Origin: Acidobacteriota bacterium
GTDB taxonomy: Bacteria > Acidobacteriota > Terriglobia > Bryobacterales > Bryobacteraceae
Assembly: GCA_017307505.1 (NCBI GenBank)
Contig: JAFKEE010000024.1
Location: 1-64,000, forward strand
Direction of reading: 5' to 3'
Length of the DNA stretch: 64,000 bases
Both the position numbers and the translations under genes were made by a program. Below are positions 42,579 to 51,073 of the stretch, piece after piece. Position 1 is the stretch's first letter. Every line of letters starts with the position of its first letter. The notes beneath the pieces were generated by a model. It was not told the origin of the DNA, did no database searches, and worked only from the letters and a program-made list of their open reading frames with translations.

Positions 42579-43412
42579 CTAGCCGCGATAGGTCTCGCGA
42601 AAGCGGGCAAGCATGCGTTCGGTATCAGGTTCGAGACCGGTAAACAGCCGGAAGGCTTCGGCGGCCTGGAAAACGGCCATGCCGCCGCCGTCGAGGGTAC
42701 GGCAGCCATGCTGACGGGCCTCGCGGAGGAGTTGGGTCTCGAGCGGGAAATAGACGATGTCGGCGACCCACAGATCCGGCCGCAGGTATTCCGGCGGGAT
42801 GGCGATGCCAGGTTGTCCGGTCATGCCGGTGGGCGTGGCGTGGATGAGCCCACTGACAGATCGGAGCGCGGGGAGCGGGTCGGAAACGGCGGAGACGCGG
42901 CCGTCCCCGAACTGGCGGGCCAGGGCTTCGGCGCGGCCCTGGTTCTGGTCGAAGACGAACAGGCGCCGGATGCCCAATTGCAGGGCGGCATAACAGATTG
43001 CGCTGCCGCCGCCGCCCGCGCCGAGCAGCAGGACCGAATCGCGGCGGGCGTCCGGCAAGCCTTGCTCGTAGGCCGCATAGAATCCCAGCCAGTCTGTGTT
43101 GTGGCCGATGCGCCGTCCGTTCCGGAAGACGACTGTGTTCACGGCGCCCACTGCGGCGGCGTGCCCGGAGAGTTCGTGCAGGTGGGGGATCACCGCCTGT
43201 TTGCAGGGGTGGGTGATGTTCAGGCCGGCGAAGCCGAGCAATTCCGCCGCCTCCAGCAGGTGGGGCAGGCTGGCGGCGGAGAGTCCTTGCGGGTGAAGAT
43301 CCACCAACTGGTAGAGAAGATGATGGCCGAGCGCTCGAGCTTCTTCTTCGTGAATTGCCGGAGACCCGGACGCGGCGATATTGCTGCCGATCAACCCAAC
43401 CAGGAACCGCAT
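42579..43412 (-). CDS. aroE: Shikimate dehydrogenase
   Basis: Reduces 3-dehydroshikimate to shikimate with NADPH in aromatic amino acid synthesis. At 277 residues it has normal AroE length. GSPAIHEEE (16-24), NITHPCK with K71 (65-71), GAVNT (89-93) and GHNTDWLGF with D107 (103-111) form the substrate site, and LLGAGGGGSAICYA (about 129-142) is the dinucleotide loop. The C-terminal GGGMAVFQAAEAFRLFTG is also typical. It is convergent with the beta-helix gene, only 11 bases apart, with no other aro gene nearby. A quinate/shikimate dehydrogenase paralogue cannot be excluded. Confidence 0.93.
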   Translation of the reverse strand: MRFLVGLIGSNIAASGSPAIHEEEARALGHHLLYQLVDLHPQGLSAASLPHLLEAAELLGFAGLNITHPCKQAVIPHLHELSGHAAAVGAVNTVVFRNGRRIGHNTDWLGFYAAYEQGLPDARRDSVLLLGAGGGGSAICYAALQLGIRRLFVFDQNQGRAEALARQFGDGRVSAVSDPLPALRSVSGLIHATPTGMTGQPGIAIPPEYLRPDLWVADIVYFPLETQLLREARQHGCRTLDGGGMAVFQAAEAFRLFTGLEPDTERMLARFRETYRG

Positions 43413-43612
43413 GAGGAAGCATTGAGTCTACCACCAGGCCCCGATCCGGGCATTTACGGAGGGCTGTAAAAACACCGTCCTTTTCTGCAGGGAATGGTTC
43501 GCGGGTGGCCGGAGTGCCGCTAGAATATCCTCATCGAGTTGAGGCGGCGGGCTGGGGCTTCTGCCTGGCCGCACCGACCCGCTTCCGCCGGACCTGCAAG
43601 CCTACCGAACCT

Positions 43613-44803
43613 ATGCCTGCCCCGACTACTGCCAGGAATCGACTCGATTCGATTGACGCGCTGCGCGGCGCCGTCATGATCATCATGGCGCTGGACCATC
43701 TCCGCGATTTCATTCACGCCGATGCGTTCCTCTTCAGCCCTGAGAATCTGGCGCGCACCACTCCGATCCTTTTCTTCACGCGCTGGATCACGCACTTCTG
43801 CGCGCCGGTGTTCATGTTCTCGGCCGGCATGAGCGCTTTCCTGGTTTACCAGCGACTGGGCGACAAGGCAGCGCTGTCGAGATACCTCTTGAAGCGCGGG
43901 CTATGGCTGATTGTGCTGGAACTGATCGCGGTCCGGCTGGCATTTGCATTCAGCCTGACTGAGGGGCTGGTGGTGCTGGAGGTCCTGTGGGCGCTGGGAT
44001 GGTCGATGATCATCCTGGGCGGACTGGCGCGGCTGCCCGTGCGGACACTGGCGATCTTCAGTGCCGCCGTGATCGTGCTGCACAATGCGCTGGATCCGGT
44101 GCAGGGTGCGCTGCTGCAATCGTTCGGGTGGATGTGGAATGTCCTGCACCAGCCGGGAGTGATTCCGCCGCAGGCACCCATTTTCCTGCTGGCCTACCCG
44201 CTGATTCCGTGGTTTGCCGTGATGTCGGCCGGCTTCTGCTTCGGCTCAGTGATGGTGCAGGATCCGGAAACCCGGCAGCGGTGGATGGTTAGAATGGGGG
44301 CCGCCGCCACGGTGGCGTTCCTGGTTCTGCGAGGGGTGAACATCTATGGAAATCCCGCTCCCTGGTCCAGCCAGAGTTCGGCCGCGATGACGGTGGTCTC
44401 GTTTCTGAACGTGTTGAAGTACCCGCCTTCGCTCGACTTTCTTTTAATGACGCTGGGACCTGCGCTGCTGGTGTTGAGCATGCTGGACCGCATGCACTGG
44501 CGGCCATTGAATCCGCTGCTGGTGTTCGGCCGGGTGCCGCTTTTCTATTTTCTTCTGCACCTCTACCTGATCCACACGATTGCGGTGGTGCTGGCGATGG
44601 TTCGCTACGGCTCGGCCTCGTTCCTGTTTCACCCGCTGCCGTCAATGGGTGGGCCGGCGTCGTTGTACCCGGCGGGCTACGGGTATTCGCTGTGGGTGGT
44701 TTACCTGGTGTGGATCGGGCTGGTGACGGCGTTGTATCCCGTCTGCGTCTGGTATTGGCGCCTGAAGAGCACGCAAAAGTCGTGGTGGCTGCGCTACCTG
44801 TGA
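43613..44803 (+). CDS. DUF1624/heparan-glucosaminide acetyltransferase-like membrane protein
   Basis: A 396-residue membrane protein with about 9-10 segments. The start RLDSIDALRGAVMIIMALDHLRDF (about 10-33) and the following FTRWITHFCAPVFMFSAGMSAF are characteristic of DUF1624, related to the heparan-alpha-glucosaminide N-acetyltransferase catalytic family. Such proteins are thought to move acyl groups across a membrane onto sugars; no substrate is known here. The open frame goes back to 43505, but its first 36 codons are unconserved, so I use ATG 43613. The AraC gene follows after 19 bases. Confidence 0.87.
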   Translation: MPAPTTARNRLDSIDALRGAVMIIMALDHLRDFIHADAFLFSPENLARTTPILFFTRWITHFCAPVFMFSAGMSAFLVYQRLGDKAALSRYLLKRGLWLIVLELIAVRLAFAFSLTEGLVVLEVLWALGWSMIILGGLARLPVRTLAIFSAAVIVLHNALDPVQGALLQSFGWMWNVLHQPGVIPPQAPIFLLAYPLIPWFAVMSAGFCFGSVMVQDPETRQRWMVRMGAAATVAFLVLRGVNIYGNPAPWSSQSSAAMTVVSFLNVLKYPPSLDFLLMTLGPALLVLSMLDRMHWRPLNPLLVFGRVPLFYFLLHLYLIHTIAVVLAMVRYGSASFLFHPLPSMGGPASLYPAGYGYSLWVVYLVWIGLVTALYPVCVWYWRLKSTQKSWWLRYL

Positions 44804-44822
44804 GGCGTGAGGCGGACAAATT

Positions 44823-45707
44823 GTGACAAACAAAAAGCCACATCTCGGGGATACTGGCAAAGTGGAGCGCCCGAAAGTGGTGACAGCCGATTCGCTGACT
44901 GGGGAGCGGTTTCACGCCCGGGTACAAACCGATCCGGCCGGTGTGCTGCAGGCGCCGGGCCGGCCGCGGGCCGGGCTGGTTGTGCATATCGGAGCCCCGG
45001 TGATGATTGGCTGCGACCGCGTGGGCCGGCGGCACAGGGGCCGCAGCGTGCACGGCGACGTCGACATCATTCCCGTAGGCGAGCCCAGCCGCTGGGACCT
45101 GAAGGAAGCGGATACGGCGCTGATCATGGGGCTTTCCACCGGACTGCTGCAAGCTGTGGCCGAGGACTCCGGTTTGCGCGGAGGCGCCATCGAGATCGCC
45201 AATCGTTTTCAGATTCGCGACGGGCGGATTGAGCACCTGGGTTGGGCCTTGCGGGAAGAGCTGGAGGCCGGGTATCCGAACGGCCGGCTCTATGTCGAGA
45301 GTCTGGCCGTGGCGCTGAGCGGGCACGTGCTGCAGCATCACTCGAGTCTGTCCGGGACGCCCCGGCCGACGAAAGGCGGCCTGTCGGGCTACCGGTTGAA
45401 GCAGGTGCTCTGCTATATCGAGGAGAATCTCGGGGGCGATTTGTCCCTGGAAGAGATTGCTAACTTCGTCGGGCTGAGCGTGTCGCATTGCAAGGCGGCA
45501 TTCCGGCAGTCGATGGGCCGGCCGCTGCATCAGTATGTGATTGAAAGGCGGGTGGACCGCGCGCGGACGCTGCTGCTCAAGGGGACGAGTTCCATCAGCC
45601 AGGCCGCGCAGGAGTGCGGCTTCACCCACGCCAGCCATCTTTCCTTTCACATGAAACGGTCGCTGGGGTTCTCGCCCGGGCTGGTGGTGCGCCAGCGCCG
45701 CCTGTAG
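44823..45707 (+). CDS. AraC-family transcriptional regulator
   Basis: A 294-residue regulator with a cupin-like N-terminal sensing half (about 30-110) and a C-terminal AraC/XylS DNA-binding domain (about 190-290). The two helix-turn-helix units are visible as DLSLEEIANFVGLSVSHCKAAF and SISQAAQECGFTHASHLSFHMK, ending in the family FSP box (SLGFSPG). The start codon is GTG. The next gene, cytochrome P460, begins 89 bases downstream, and that gap holds two tandem direct repeats that are good candidates for its binding site, so it probably controls the P460 pair. Confidence 0.93.
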   Translation: MTNKKPHLGDTGKVERPKVVTADSLTGERFHARVQTDPAGVLQAPGRPRAGLVVHIGAPVMIGCDRVGRRHRGRSVHGDVDIIPVGEPSRWDLKEADTALIMGLSTGLLQAVAEDSGLRGGAIEIANRFQIRDGRIEHLGWALREELEAGYPNGRLYVESLAVALSGHVLQHHSSLSGTPRPTKGGLSGYRLKQVLCYIEENLGGDLSLEEIANFVGLSVSHCKAAFRQSMGRPLHQYVIERRVDRARTLLLKGTSSISQAAQECGFTHASHLSFHMKRSLGFSPGLVVRQRRL

Positions 45708-45723
45708 CACCGCTGTTCTATTT

Positions 45724-45756
45724 CCATCCGTTTTTGCATCCGACCATCCATTTTTG
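45724..45756 (+). promoter_or_regulatory. Tandem direct repeats, candidate AraC-regulator binding sites
   Basis: CCATCCGTTTTTG (45724-45736) and CCATCCATTTTTG (45744-45756) match at 12 of 13 bases and are 20 bases apart, about two helical turns, the classical layout of AraC-family half-sites. They lie between the AraC gene and cytochrome P460, about 40 bases before its start. Confidence 0.55.
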
Positions 45757-45796
45757 AGCGACCAGGAGGCGGTTCGACTGGCACACTGGGTCCAAT

Positions 45797-46324
45797 ATGT
45801 GGACCTGGAGCAAAGGATGTTGGCTGGGGGCCCGGCGTATCCCAGGGCGGCGATCGGCGGAACTGGCGGCCTTGACGGCCAGTTGTTTCTACCTTTGGGC
45901 GTCGCCTCCGGCGGTGATCTCCTACCCCTCGCAATTCCGCAGCTGGACGCATGTGAAGACGCAGCTGATCGGCGAAAAGAGCCCGTTCTTCGCCGGATCG
46001 GGCGGGATTCACCATGTGTACGCCAATGACAAGGCGCTGGAGGGGTTGAAGTCGGGCCGGTATGCCGACGGGTCCGTGCTGGTGTTCGACCTGGTGGAGG
46101 CCCAGGAGAAGGCGGGTGTCACGGTGGAGGGTGCTCGAGTGCGGGTCGACGTGATGGTCAAGAGCGCCGCCCGATTCCCTGCTTCCGGCGGTTGGGGTTT
46201 TGAGCGGTACCTGGCCTCCGACCTGACAAAGGGGATTTTGGACGAGAAGGGCCGGCAGGGTTGCGCAGTCTGTCACCGGAATCGCAGCGACCACGATTTT
46301 GTGTTTAGCGAGTTACGCCCGTAG
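45797..46324 (+). CDS. Cytochrome P460-family heme protein
   Basis: A 175-residue protein with an N-terminal hydrophobic stretch (about 20-41) that may act as signal or anchor. The cytochrome P460 fold is seen as YANDKALEGLKSGRYADGSVLVFDLVEAQ and VDVMVKSAARFPASGGWGFERY, with the heme c site CAVCH (156-160) near the C-terminus. P460 and cytochrome c'-beta proteins bind or convert NO, hydroxylamine or related small molecules in the periplasm; the activity here is not settled by sequence. It precedes, by 23 bases, an exported heme c/cyclase-fold protein, and both lie under the putative AraC sites. Confidence 0.87.
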   Translation: MWTWSKGCWLGARRIPGRRSAELAALTASCFYLWASPPAVISYPSQFRSWTHVKTQLIGEKSPFFAGSGGIHHVYANDKALEGLKSGRYADGSVLVFDLVEAQEKAGVTVEGARVRVDVMVKSAARFPASGGWGFERYLASDLTKGILDEKGRQGCAVCHRNRSDHDFVFSELRP

Positions 46325-46347
46325 ACGATGATGCGGAAGGAACAACA

Positions 46348-47433
46348 ATGAGAATTCTCCTCCCCCTGGCTGTATCCGCGGCCTTGCTACCAGCCTGCGC
46401 CTTCGCGGCGGATTGGAGTCCGAAGCTGGCGGCCGACTATCTCGACAACCGGCAGAAGGAGTGGTTCGCCTGGGGTCCGTCGAAATCGCTAGGCGGGCCC
46501 TGTTTATCGTGTCACACCGGGGTCACCTACCTCATGGCGCGGCCGTCGCTGCGTCAGGTGCTCGGAGAGAATCAGCCCGCGGAGCACGAAACCGGACTGT
46601 TGAACGCACTGCGGGCGCGGGTCGACAAGAACGAGGCGAAGGAGTATGCGCCCGGAATCACCAAGGAGCCCATGGCTTCGCAGGCGATTGGGGTGGAAGC
46701 GATCTTTGCTGCGCTCTTCCTGGCGCGCGCGGATGAAGCGTCGGGCAGCATGAGTCCTGCCACGAAACAAGCCTTTGACCGGCTTTGGCGGCTGCAGCAG
46801 AAGTCGGGGCCGCTGCAGGGGGCGTGGCAGTGGTATGTGTTCAATTCCGATCCCTACGAAACGCCGGATTCGCCCTTCTTCGGAGCCACCCTGGCGGCGC
46901 TGGCCGTAGGCAGCACTCCGGCGTCTTATCGCGAACAGGAACAGGTGAAGGCCGGCACCGCTGCGCTGAAGGCGTATTTCGCGGCAGCGTCTGCCTCACA
47001 GCCATTGCACAACCGGCTGATGCTGCTGTGGGCTGCACAGAAGCTGCCGGGGTTGCTTCCGAAGGCGGCGATGAAGTCGATTGTCGAAGAGACGCTCAGC
47101 AAGCAGAACGAAGATGGGAGCTGGTCCACGGAGTCACTGGGGCCGTGGAAGCAGCATCCGGATGCGAAGCCCGTTCCCGGAGCGAACAGCTATGCGACGG
47201 CTGTGGCGGCATACCTGCTGCAGACCGGCGGGGTGCCTGCTTCGGACCGCCGGATGTCGGCGGCGCTGGCCTGGCTCCGCGCCCATCAGGATCCACAGGC
47301 AGGTTTCTGGGAATCCACTTCGATGAACAAAGTCTATCCGGCGGGCGCCATGCCGGGGCTTTTCATGCGCGATGCGGCAACCTCGTTTGCGGTGATGGCG
47401 CTGACTTTCCGCGAACCGGCCGCCAAGCGCTAA
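46348..47433 (+). CDS. Exported terpenoid-cyclase-fold protein with a heme c site
   Basis: A 361-residue exported protein (signal peptide about 1-20, LLPLAVSAALLPACAFA). After the heme c motif CLSCH (52-56, GGPCLSCHTGVTYLMARP), the remainder is an alpha/alpha barrel of the squalene-hopene-cyclase/prenyltransferase type, with QW-like repeats (NEDGSWSTESLGPWK, DPQAGFWES). The DXDD catalytic motif of squalene cyclases is not visible, so terpene cyclisation is unlikely. The cysteines and exported location point to a redox role with the cytochrome P460 encoded just upstream. AAGGAA precedes the start. Confidence 0.82.
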   Translation: MRILLPLAVSAALLPACAFAADWSPKLAADYLDNRQKEWFAWGPSKSLGGPCLSCHTGVTYLMARPSLRQVLGENQPAEHETGLLNALRARVDKNEAKEYAPGITKEPMASQAIGVEAIFAALFLARADEASGSMSPATKQAFDRLWRLQQKSGPLQGAWQWYVFNSDPYETPDSPFFGATLAALAVGSTPASYREQEQVKAGTAALKAYFAAASASQPLHNRLMLLWAAQKLPGLLPKAAMKSIVEETLSKQNEDGSWSTESLGPWKQHPDAKPVPGANSYATAVAAYLLQTGGVPASDRRMSAALAWLRAHQDPQAGFWESTSMNKVYPAGAMPGLFMRDAATSFAVMALTFREPAAKR

Positions 47434-47449
47434 CGCGCGGTCCCGGGAT

Positions 47450-48496
47450 TCAATCGGCGAACTGCGTTCTGGCGCGCAGGGGCGGCAGTATCTCTTCTTC
47501 CGCCACGATGCCCTCCGTGGCGTAAAGCACATGGCTGCCGGGCGCTTCGATCTGCACCGGGATCTCGTGGTGCCCCTGCAGGGCGTCCCGCACCTGGTCC
47601 TGGCGCTCCGGCGGAACGAAGAGCAGCAGGAATCCACCACCGCCCGCACCCAGCAGTTTGCCGCCCAGCGCTCCCGCCGTGCGGGCCCGATGGTACATGC
47701 CGCAAACCACCGGCGGGCCCACCTGCGTGTCGAGCTCCTGTTTCAATTGCCACGCCTCGTGCAGCAATTCGCCAAACGCCGAGATCGGACCCTGCCCGGT
47801 GAGGATCCCGTAGCCTTGGTCTACCTGATTCCGGAGAGCGCGGATCCGCTCGGTGTTCTCGCTAAGCCGGCTCATCTGGCGGCGCGCCATCTCCGCCGCG
47901 CGCCGGTGGATCCCGGTGTGGAACAGCATCATGTGCTGTTGCAGTTCTTCCTTCCGATCGCCCCGCAGGATGACCGGATGAGGGCGGATCTCCCCATCCG
48001 GCAGGAATTCGACCACGGCCAGGCCGCCGATTGCGGCTAGTGCCTGATCCTGGCAGCCGACGCATTCGCCCAGGACGTCGCGCTCGATGCGAATTGCCTC
48101 GTAGGCCAGATCCAAGGGTTCGAGCTTTCTGCCCTGGAAGCTGTGCAGGGCGTTCAGCAGGCCCACGACGAAGGAGGACGATGTACCCAGTCCGGTGAAG
48201 GAGGGTAATTCGCCCGTGTAGTTCACTTCGACGTCGCGAGTAATACCGCAGCTGCGGAGACATTCGCGGAAGGGTGCGTGCTTGAGATCGTCCAGATGAG
48301 AGACGCACTCCACCTGGCGGTAAGCGATGCGGATCGAATAGTCGAAGAGCTGGGAGTGAAAGTGGGTCACCGAGTGGTAGGCCGACTTGTCGATGGCCGT
48401 CGCCAGCACCGCGCCGCCATACTGACGAAAATAGTCCGGGTAGTCGGATCCGCCGCCAAAGAAACTGATGCGAAATGGAGTTCTCGTGATGATCAT
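47450..48496 (-). CDS. hddA: GHMP-family sugar kinase, heptose-7-phosphate kinase-like
   Basis: A 348-residue GHMP kinase resembling HddA, which phosphorylates D-glycero-D-manno-heptose 7-phosphate at C1. The start RTPFRISFFGGGSDYPDYF (5-23), the ATP loop GLGTSSSFVVGLLNAL (102-117) and the C-terminal KLLGAGGGGFLLLF are typical of the sugar-1-kinase branch (HddA/fucokinase-like). The assignment to heptose rests on the adjoining hddC-like gene, whose stop overlaps its start by 4 bases (ATGA). It is the last gene of the four-gene minus-strand operon and convergent with the cyclase-fold gene. Confidence 0.8.
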   Translation of the reverse strand: MIITRTPFRISFFGGGSDYPDYFRQYGGAVLATAIDKSAYHSVTHFHSQLFDYSIRIAYRQVECVSHLDDLKHAPFRECLRSCGITRDVEVNYTGELPSFTGLGTSSSFVVGLLNALHSFQGRKLEPLDLAYEAIRIERDVLGECVGCQDQALAAIGGLAVVEFLPDGEIRPHPVILRGDRKEELQQHMMLFHTGIHRRAAEMARRQMSRLSENTERIRALRNQVDQGYGILTGQGPISAFGELLHEAWQLKQELDTQVGPPVVCGMYHRARTAGALGGKLLGAGGGGFLLLFVPPERQDQVRDALQGHHEIPVQIEAPGSHVLYATEGIVAEEEILPPLRARTQFAD

Positions 48497-49197
48497 GCCG
48501 GCAACTCCCCCTTGAGCTCCCGAACGAAAGCGTCGCCTTGCCCCAGGCTGTCCGGCGTGCCGATATCCAGAAACCGGCCCTTCACCCGAACCGCGTGAAT
48601 CGGGACGCCGGCCGCCAGCAGGGAAGGAAACACGTCGGTTTCAATGCTCGATGCGCCTTGCGGAAACATATCGATCAGGTGACGGCGGAAACAGTATATC
48701 CCGGCATTGATCCAACCCGCGCCAGGCCGTTTTTCCTCGAACCGTTGCAGGAAACCCGCCTCGTCGATCGCCAAAGTCCCAAACCTGCTCGCGTCGTCTA
48801 CTTCGATGGCCGCGATGGCAGCCTCTGCTCCGGGAGGCAGGGACCACATGCCGCTCAGGTCGGCGGCGACGAGGGAATCACCGTTGGTCACAACAAAAGG
48901 ATCGCTGAGCGGCCGGCGTTCCACGGCATACCGCACGGCGCCGCCCGTGCCCAGAGCCTGGAGCTCCCGCACGGCCTCACCGCTACCTCTCGCTGCGAGG
49001 AAATCCTCAATTACTTCAGCCAGATAGCCGGTGGAGACCACGACGTCGTTGGCACCCTGCTCTTCCCAGTGCTCGAGCATCCACTCGAGAAACGGCCGTC
49101 CGGCGACCGGCACCATGGGTTTTGGCAGGTCCGGATGCAGATTCTGGAGCCTCGTCCCCCTGCCGCCGGCCAGAATCAGGAGGCTCCGCGTGTGCAT
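48493..49197 (-). CDS. hddC: Sugar-1-phosphate nucleotidyltransferase, HddC-like
   Basis: A 234-residue NTP-transferase that would join a nucleotide to a sugar-1-phosphate. LILAGGRGTRLQNLHPDLPKPMVPVAGRP (8-35 region) holds the pyrophosphorylase loop and the lysine that binds sugar phosphate, and VVTNGDSL the metal-binding aspartate. Length and lack of a C-terminal domain match D-glycero-alpha-D-manno-heptose-1-phosphate guanylyltransferase. It is 4 bases downstream of the epimerase gene and overlaps the kinase gene, so kinase and transferase act in succession. Confidence 0.82.
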   Translation of the reverse strand: MHTRSLLILAGGRGTRLQNLHPDLPKPMVPVAGRPFLEWMLEHWEEQGANDVVVSTGYLAEVIEDFLAARGSGEAVRELQALGTGGAVRYAVERRPLSDPFVVTNGDSLVAADLSGMWSLPPGAEAAIAAIEVDDASRFGTLAIDEAGFLQRFEEKRPGAGWINAGIYCFRRHLIDMFPQGASSIETDVFPSLLAAGVPIHAVRVKGRFLDIGTPDSLGQGDAFVRELKGELPA

Positions 49198-49201
49198 GGA
49201 A

Positions 49202-49975
49202 TTACCTGGTCTCCAGTTGGGAGCGAACGAAATCCAGGACCGTCTTCCGGGTTTCGGGAATCTCCGTAAACCGTTGGGCTGACTCGATATTGACTTCGTA
49301 GCGGACCTTGGGGCTGCCCGGCTGCACCGGCACCGGCGTTCCCACGGCCTCTATGACTTCCGCGATGGAGATCACACCCTTCCCACACACGTTATACACC
49401 CGGTTGGCCGGGGCCTGAGCCGCCAATCGGAGGATCACCTCGGCCGCCTGGTCCGTGTGGAGGAATTGCAGGCTGCTGCCCGGGTCCAGCCACAGCGGAC
49501 CGCCGTGCAGGGCGTCGAAGATCGCATTTTTGCGCAAACCGGGACCGACGAAGCCACCGCAACGGGCCACGATCCAGCGTGGAGCGGCGTGCATGACGCA
49601 CTGTTCCGCCAGATACTTATGAAAACCGTAAGGACTCTGTTTGGCAGGATCCAGGACCTGGTCTTCGCGGCTCACCTCGGGGCTGGTGCAATCCGGGTAG
49701 ACGTCGCAGGAGGAGATGTGGACGTAGGTTTCGCAGGGAAAGTCGATGAGGGAGGACCGGACGGAGCGGACCGAGGCGTCGAACTCCTCAAGGGGTGCTT
49801 GCTTGGCCAGTGGTTTTCTGGAGTTGCCGTTCGCATTGATCAGCAGGTTGCACTTCTGGCCACGCAGGGAGTCATAGTTGGCCCGGTCGATCACCTGGAA
49901 CTCTTCCCCACGGGCTTCCAGGAGCCGGACGAAGCCGGAGCCCACCAAACCGCGTCCGCCAATCACAAAGATCAT
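49202..49975 (-). CDS. NAD-dependent epimerase/dehydratase (short SDR)
   Basis: A 257-residue extended-SDR enzyme. The NAD loop is GGRGLVG (6-12), catalytic Y116 and K120 are in SPYGFHKYLAE, and IVARCGGFVGPGL is the family mid-section. At 257 residues it is shorter than most sugar epimerases (about 310). The open frame reaches 50119, but that part overlaps the next upstream gene and is not conserved; ATG 49975 has GGAGG 8 bases upstream. It lies between the fucose-synthase-like gene and hddC, consistent with a step in making a modified GDP-heptose. Confidence 0.82.
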   Translation of the reverse strand: MIFVIGGRGLVGSGFVRLLEARGEEFQVIDRANYDSLRGQKCNLLINANGNSRKPLAKQAPLEEFDASVRSVRSSLIDFPCETYVHISSCDVYPDCTSPEVSREDQVLDPAKQSPYGFHKYLAEQCVMHAAPRWIVARCGGFVGPGLRKNAIFDALHGGPLWLDPGSSLQFLHTDQAAEVILRLAAQAPANRVYNVCGKGVISIAEVIEAVGTPVPVQPGSPKVRYEVNIESAQRFTEIPETRKTVLDFVRSQLETR

Positions 49976-49994
49976 CGGGAGCCCTCCCTGCCTG

Positions 49995-50939
49995 TCATAG
50001 GCGGATTCCGTCCGTCCCCGCGGCGCTATGCTCGCGGAACCACGAAATCGTCCTGCGCAATCCTTCTTCCAGCGGTGTCGGACAATCGAGCCCGAGCGAC
50101 CGCATCCGGCTGACATCAAAGACTTTCACCATCTGGCCATCCGGCTTGGACGAGTCCCATTCCAGGCTGCCCTTGAAATCAGACAGGCGGCAGACAGATT
50201 CGGTCAGCGTTCGGATGGGGGTAGCCACGCCGGAGGAGAGGTTGACGGGCTGGCTGGAGTCGTAATTCTCGATGAACCACGGGATCAGCCTGGCGACATC
50301 GCCGGCGTAAACGAAGTCCCGCACCGGCTTTCCGGAACCCCAGGCCACGATCTGTTCTGCTCCGGATTCACGGGCCTCATGGACGCGACGCACCAGCGCC
50401 GGCACCACATGCGACTCATGCTGGCGGAAGTTGTCGTACTCGCCGTACATGTTGCCTGGAATCAAGGGGATGGAGTTCAGGCCATACTGCTTGCGGTAAG
50501 ATTCGCTGGCTACCACGCCCATCATTTTGGCGGTGGAGTACGGCGCACTCTCGGGCTGGGGATAGCCCTGCCAGAGCTGGTCTTCGGCGATGGGAGAGGC
50601 CGCCTTCGCAGGATAGCTGCAGCCGCCAAACGGATAGATGAGTTTCCGGACACCGGATGTGGCCGCCTGGTGGAAGACAAGGGCGGTGATGAGGGTGTTG
50701 CGGTAGTAGAAGTCGGCCGGATAGGCGCGGTTTGCCCCGATGCCTCCGACGTAGCCTGCAAGGTGCACAACAACGTCCGGTTTATGCTGCCGGAACATGT
50801 TTTCGACGGCGTCGGGGTGCGTCAGGTCAAAATCGGAATGTGTTGTCCCTATGACTTCTACTCCGCTAAAATGAGCACGAAGCGCAGGCATGGTGTGTCG
50901 GCCGAGGAAACCCGCACTGCCTGTGACAAGTATTCGCAT
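49995..50939 (-). CDS. GDP-L-fucose-synthase-like NAD-dependent epimerase
   Basis: A 314-residue SDR enzyme with NAD loop GSAGFLG (7-13), KLIYPFGGCSYP (99-110, the serine/cysteine region of fucose synthase), catalytic Y134 and K138 (YSTAKMMGVV), and a late SGKPVRDFVYAGDVARL. The pattern matches the GDP-4-keto-6-deoxy-sugar epimerase/reductases (Fcl/WcaG, and the DdahC/MlghC enzymes of 6-deoxy-heptose pathways). I start at ATG 50939; the longer frame to 50975 adds only unconserved residues. First gene of the minus-strand operon, divergent from the glycosyltransferase operon. Confidence 0.88.
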   Translation of the reverse strand: MRILVTGSAGFLGRHTMPALRAHFSGVEVIGTTHSDFDLTHPDAVENMFRQHKPDVVVHLAGYVGGIGANRAYPADFYYRNTLITALVFHQAATSGVRKLIYPFGGCSYPAKAASPIAEDQLWQGYPQPESAPYSTAKMMGVVASESYRKQYGLNSIPLIPGNMYGEYDNFRQHESHVVPALVRRVHEARESGAEQIVAWGSGKPVRDFVYAGDVARLIPWFIENYDSSQPVNLSSGVATPIRTLTESVCRLSDFKGSLEWDSSKPDGQMVKVFDVSRMRSLGLDCPTPLEEGLRRTISWFREHSAAGTDGIRL

Positions 50940-50984
50940 AGGGCTTTGCCGCCACGGGTGGCGGTGGGGTAGCAACAGTCATTT

Positions 50985-50994
50985 ATGATATCAT
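50985..50994. promoter_or_regulatory. ATGATATCAT palindrome in the divergent promoter region
   Basis: A perfect 10-base palindrome in the AT-rich part of the 134-base gap between the two divergent glycan operons, 46 bases upstream of one start and 80 of the other. It is a possible shared operator, but short enough to be chance. Confidence 0.3.
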
Positions 50995-51073
50995 GGTGAT
51001 CCTTCTACCGTCTCACCACAGGCATGGCGGGTGCCTGTCCAGAGCTTAATTGAAAAGGTAAAAGATCAGCTCA

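Noticed and set aside
41940-43469. 509-codon open frame on the plus strand
   Set aside because: Runs antisense across aroE and out of frame in the beta-helix gene; both real genes have clear motifs.
46348-47433. Squalene-hopene cyclase (hopanoid synthesis)
   Set aside because: Half the usual length, exported, with a heme c site and no visible DXDD motif, so I call only the fold.
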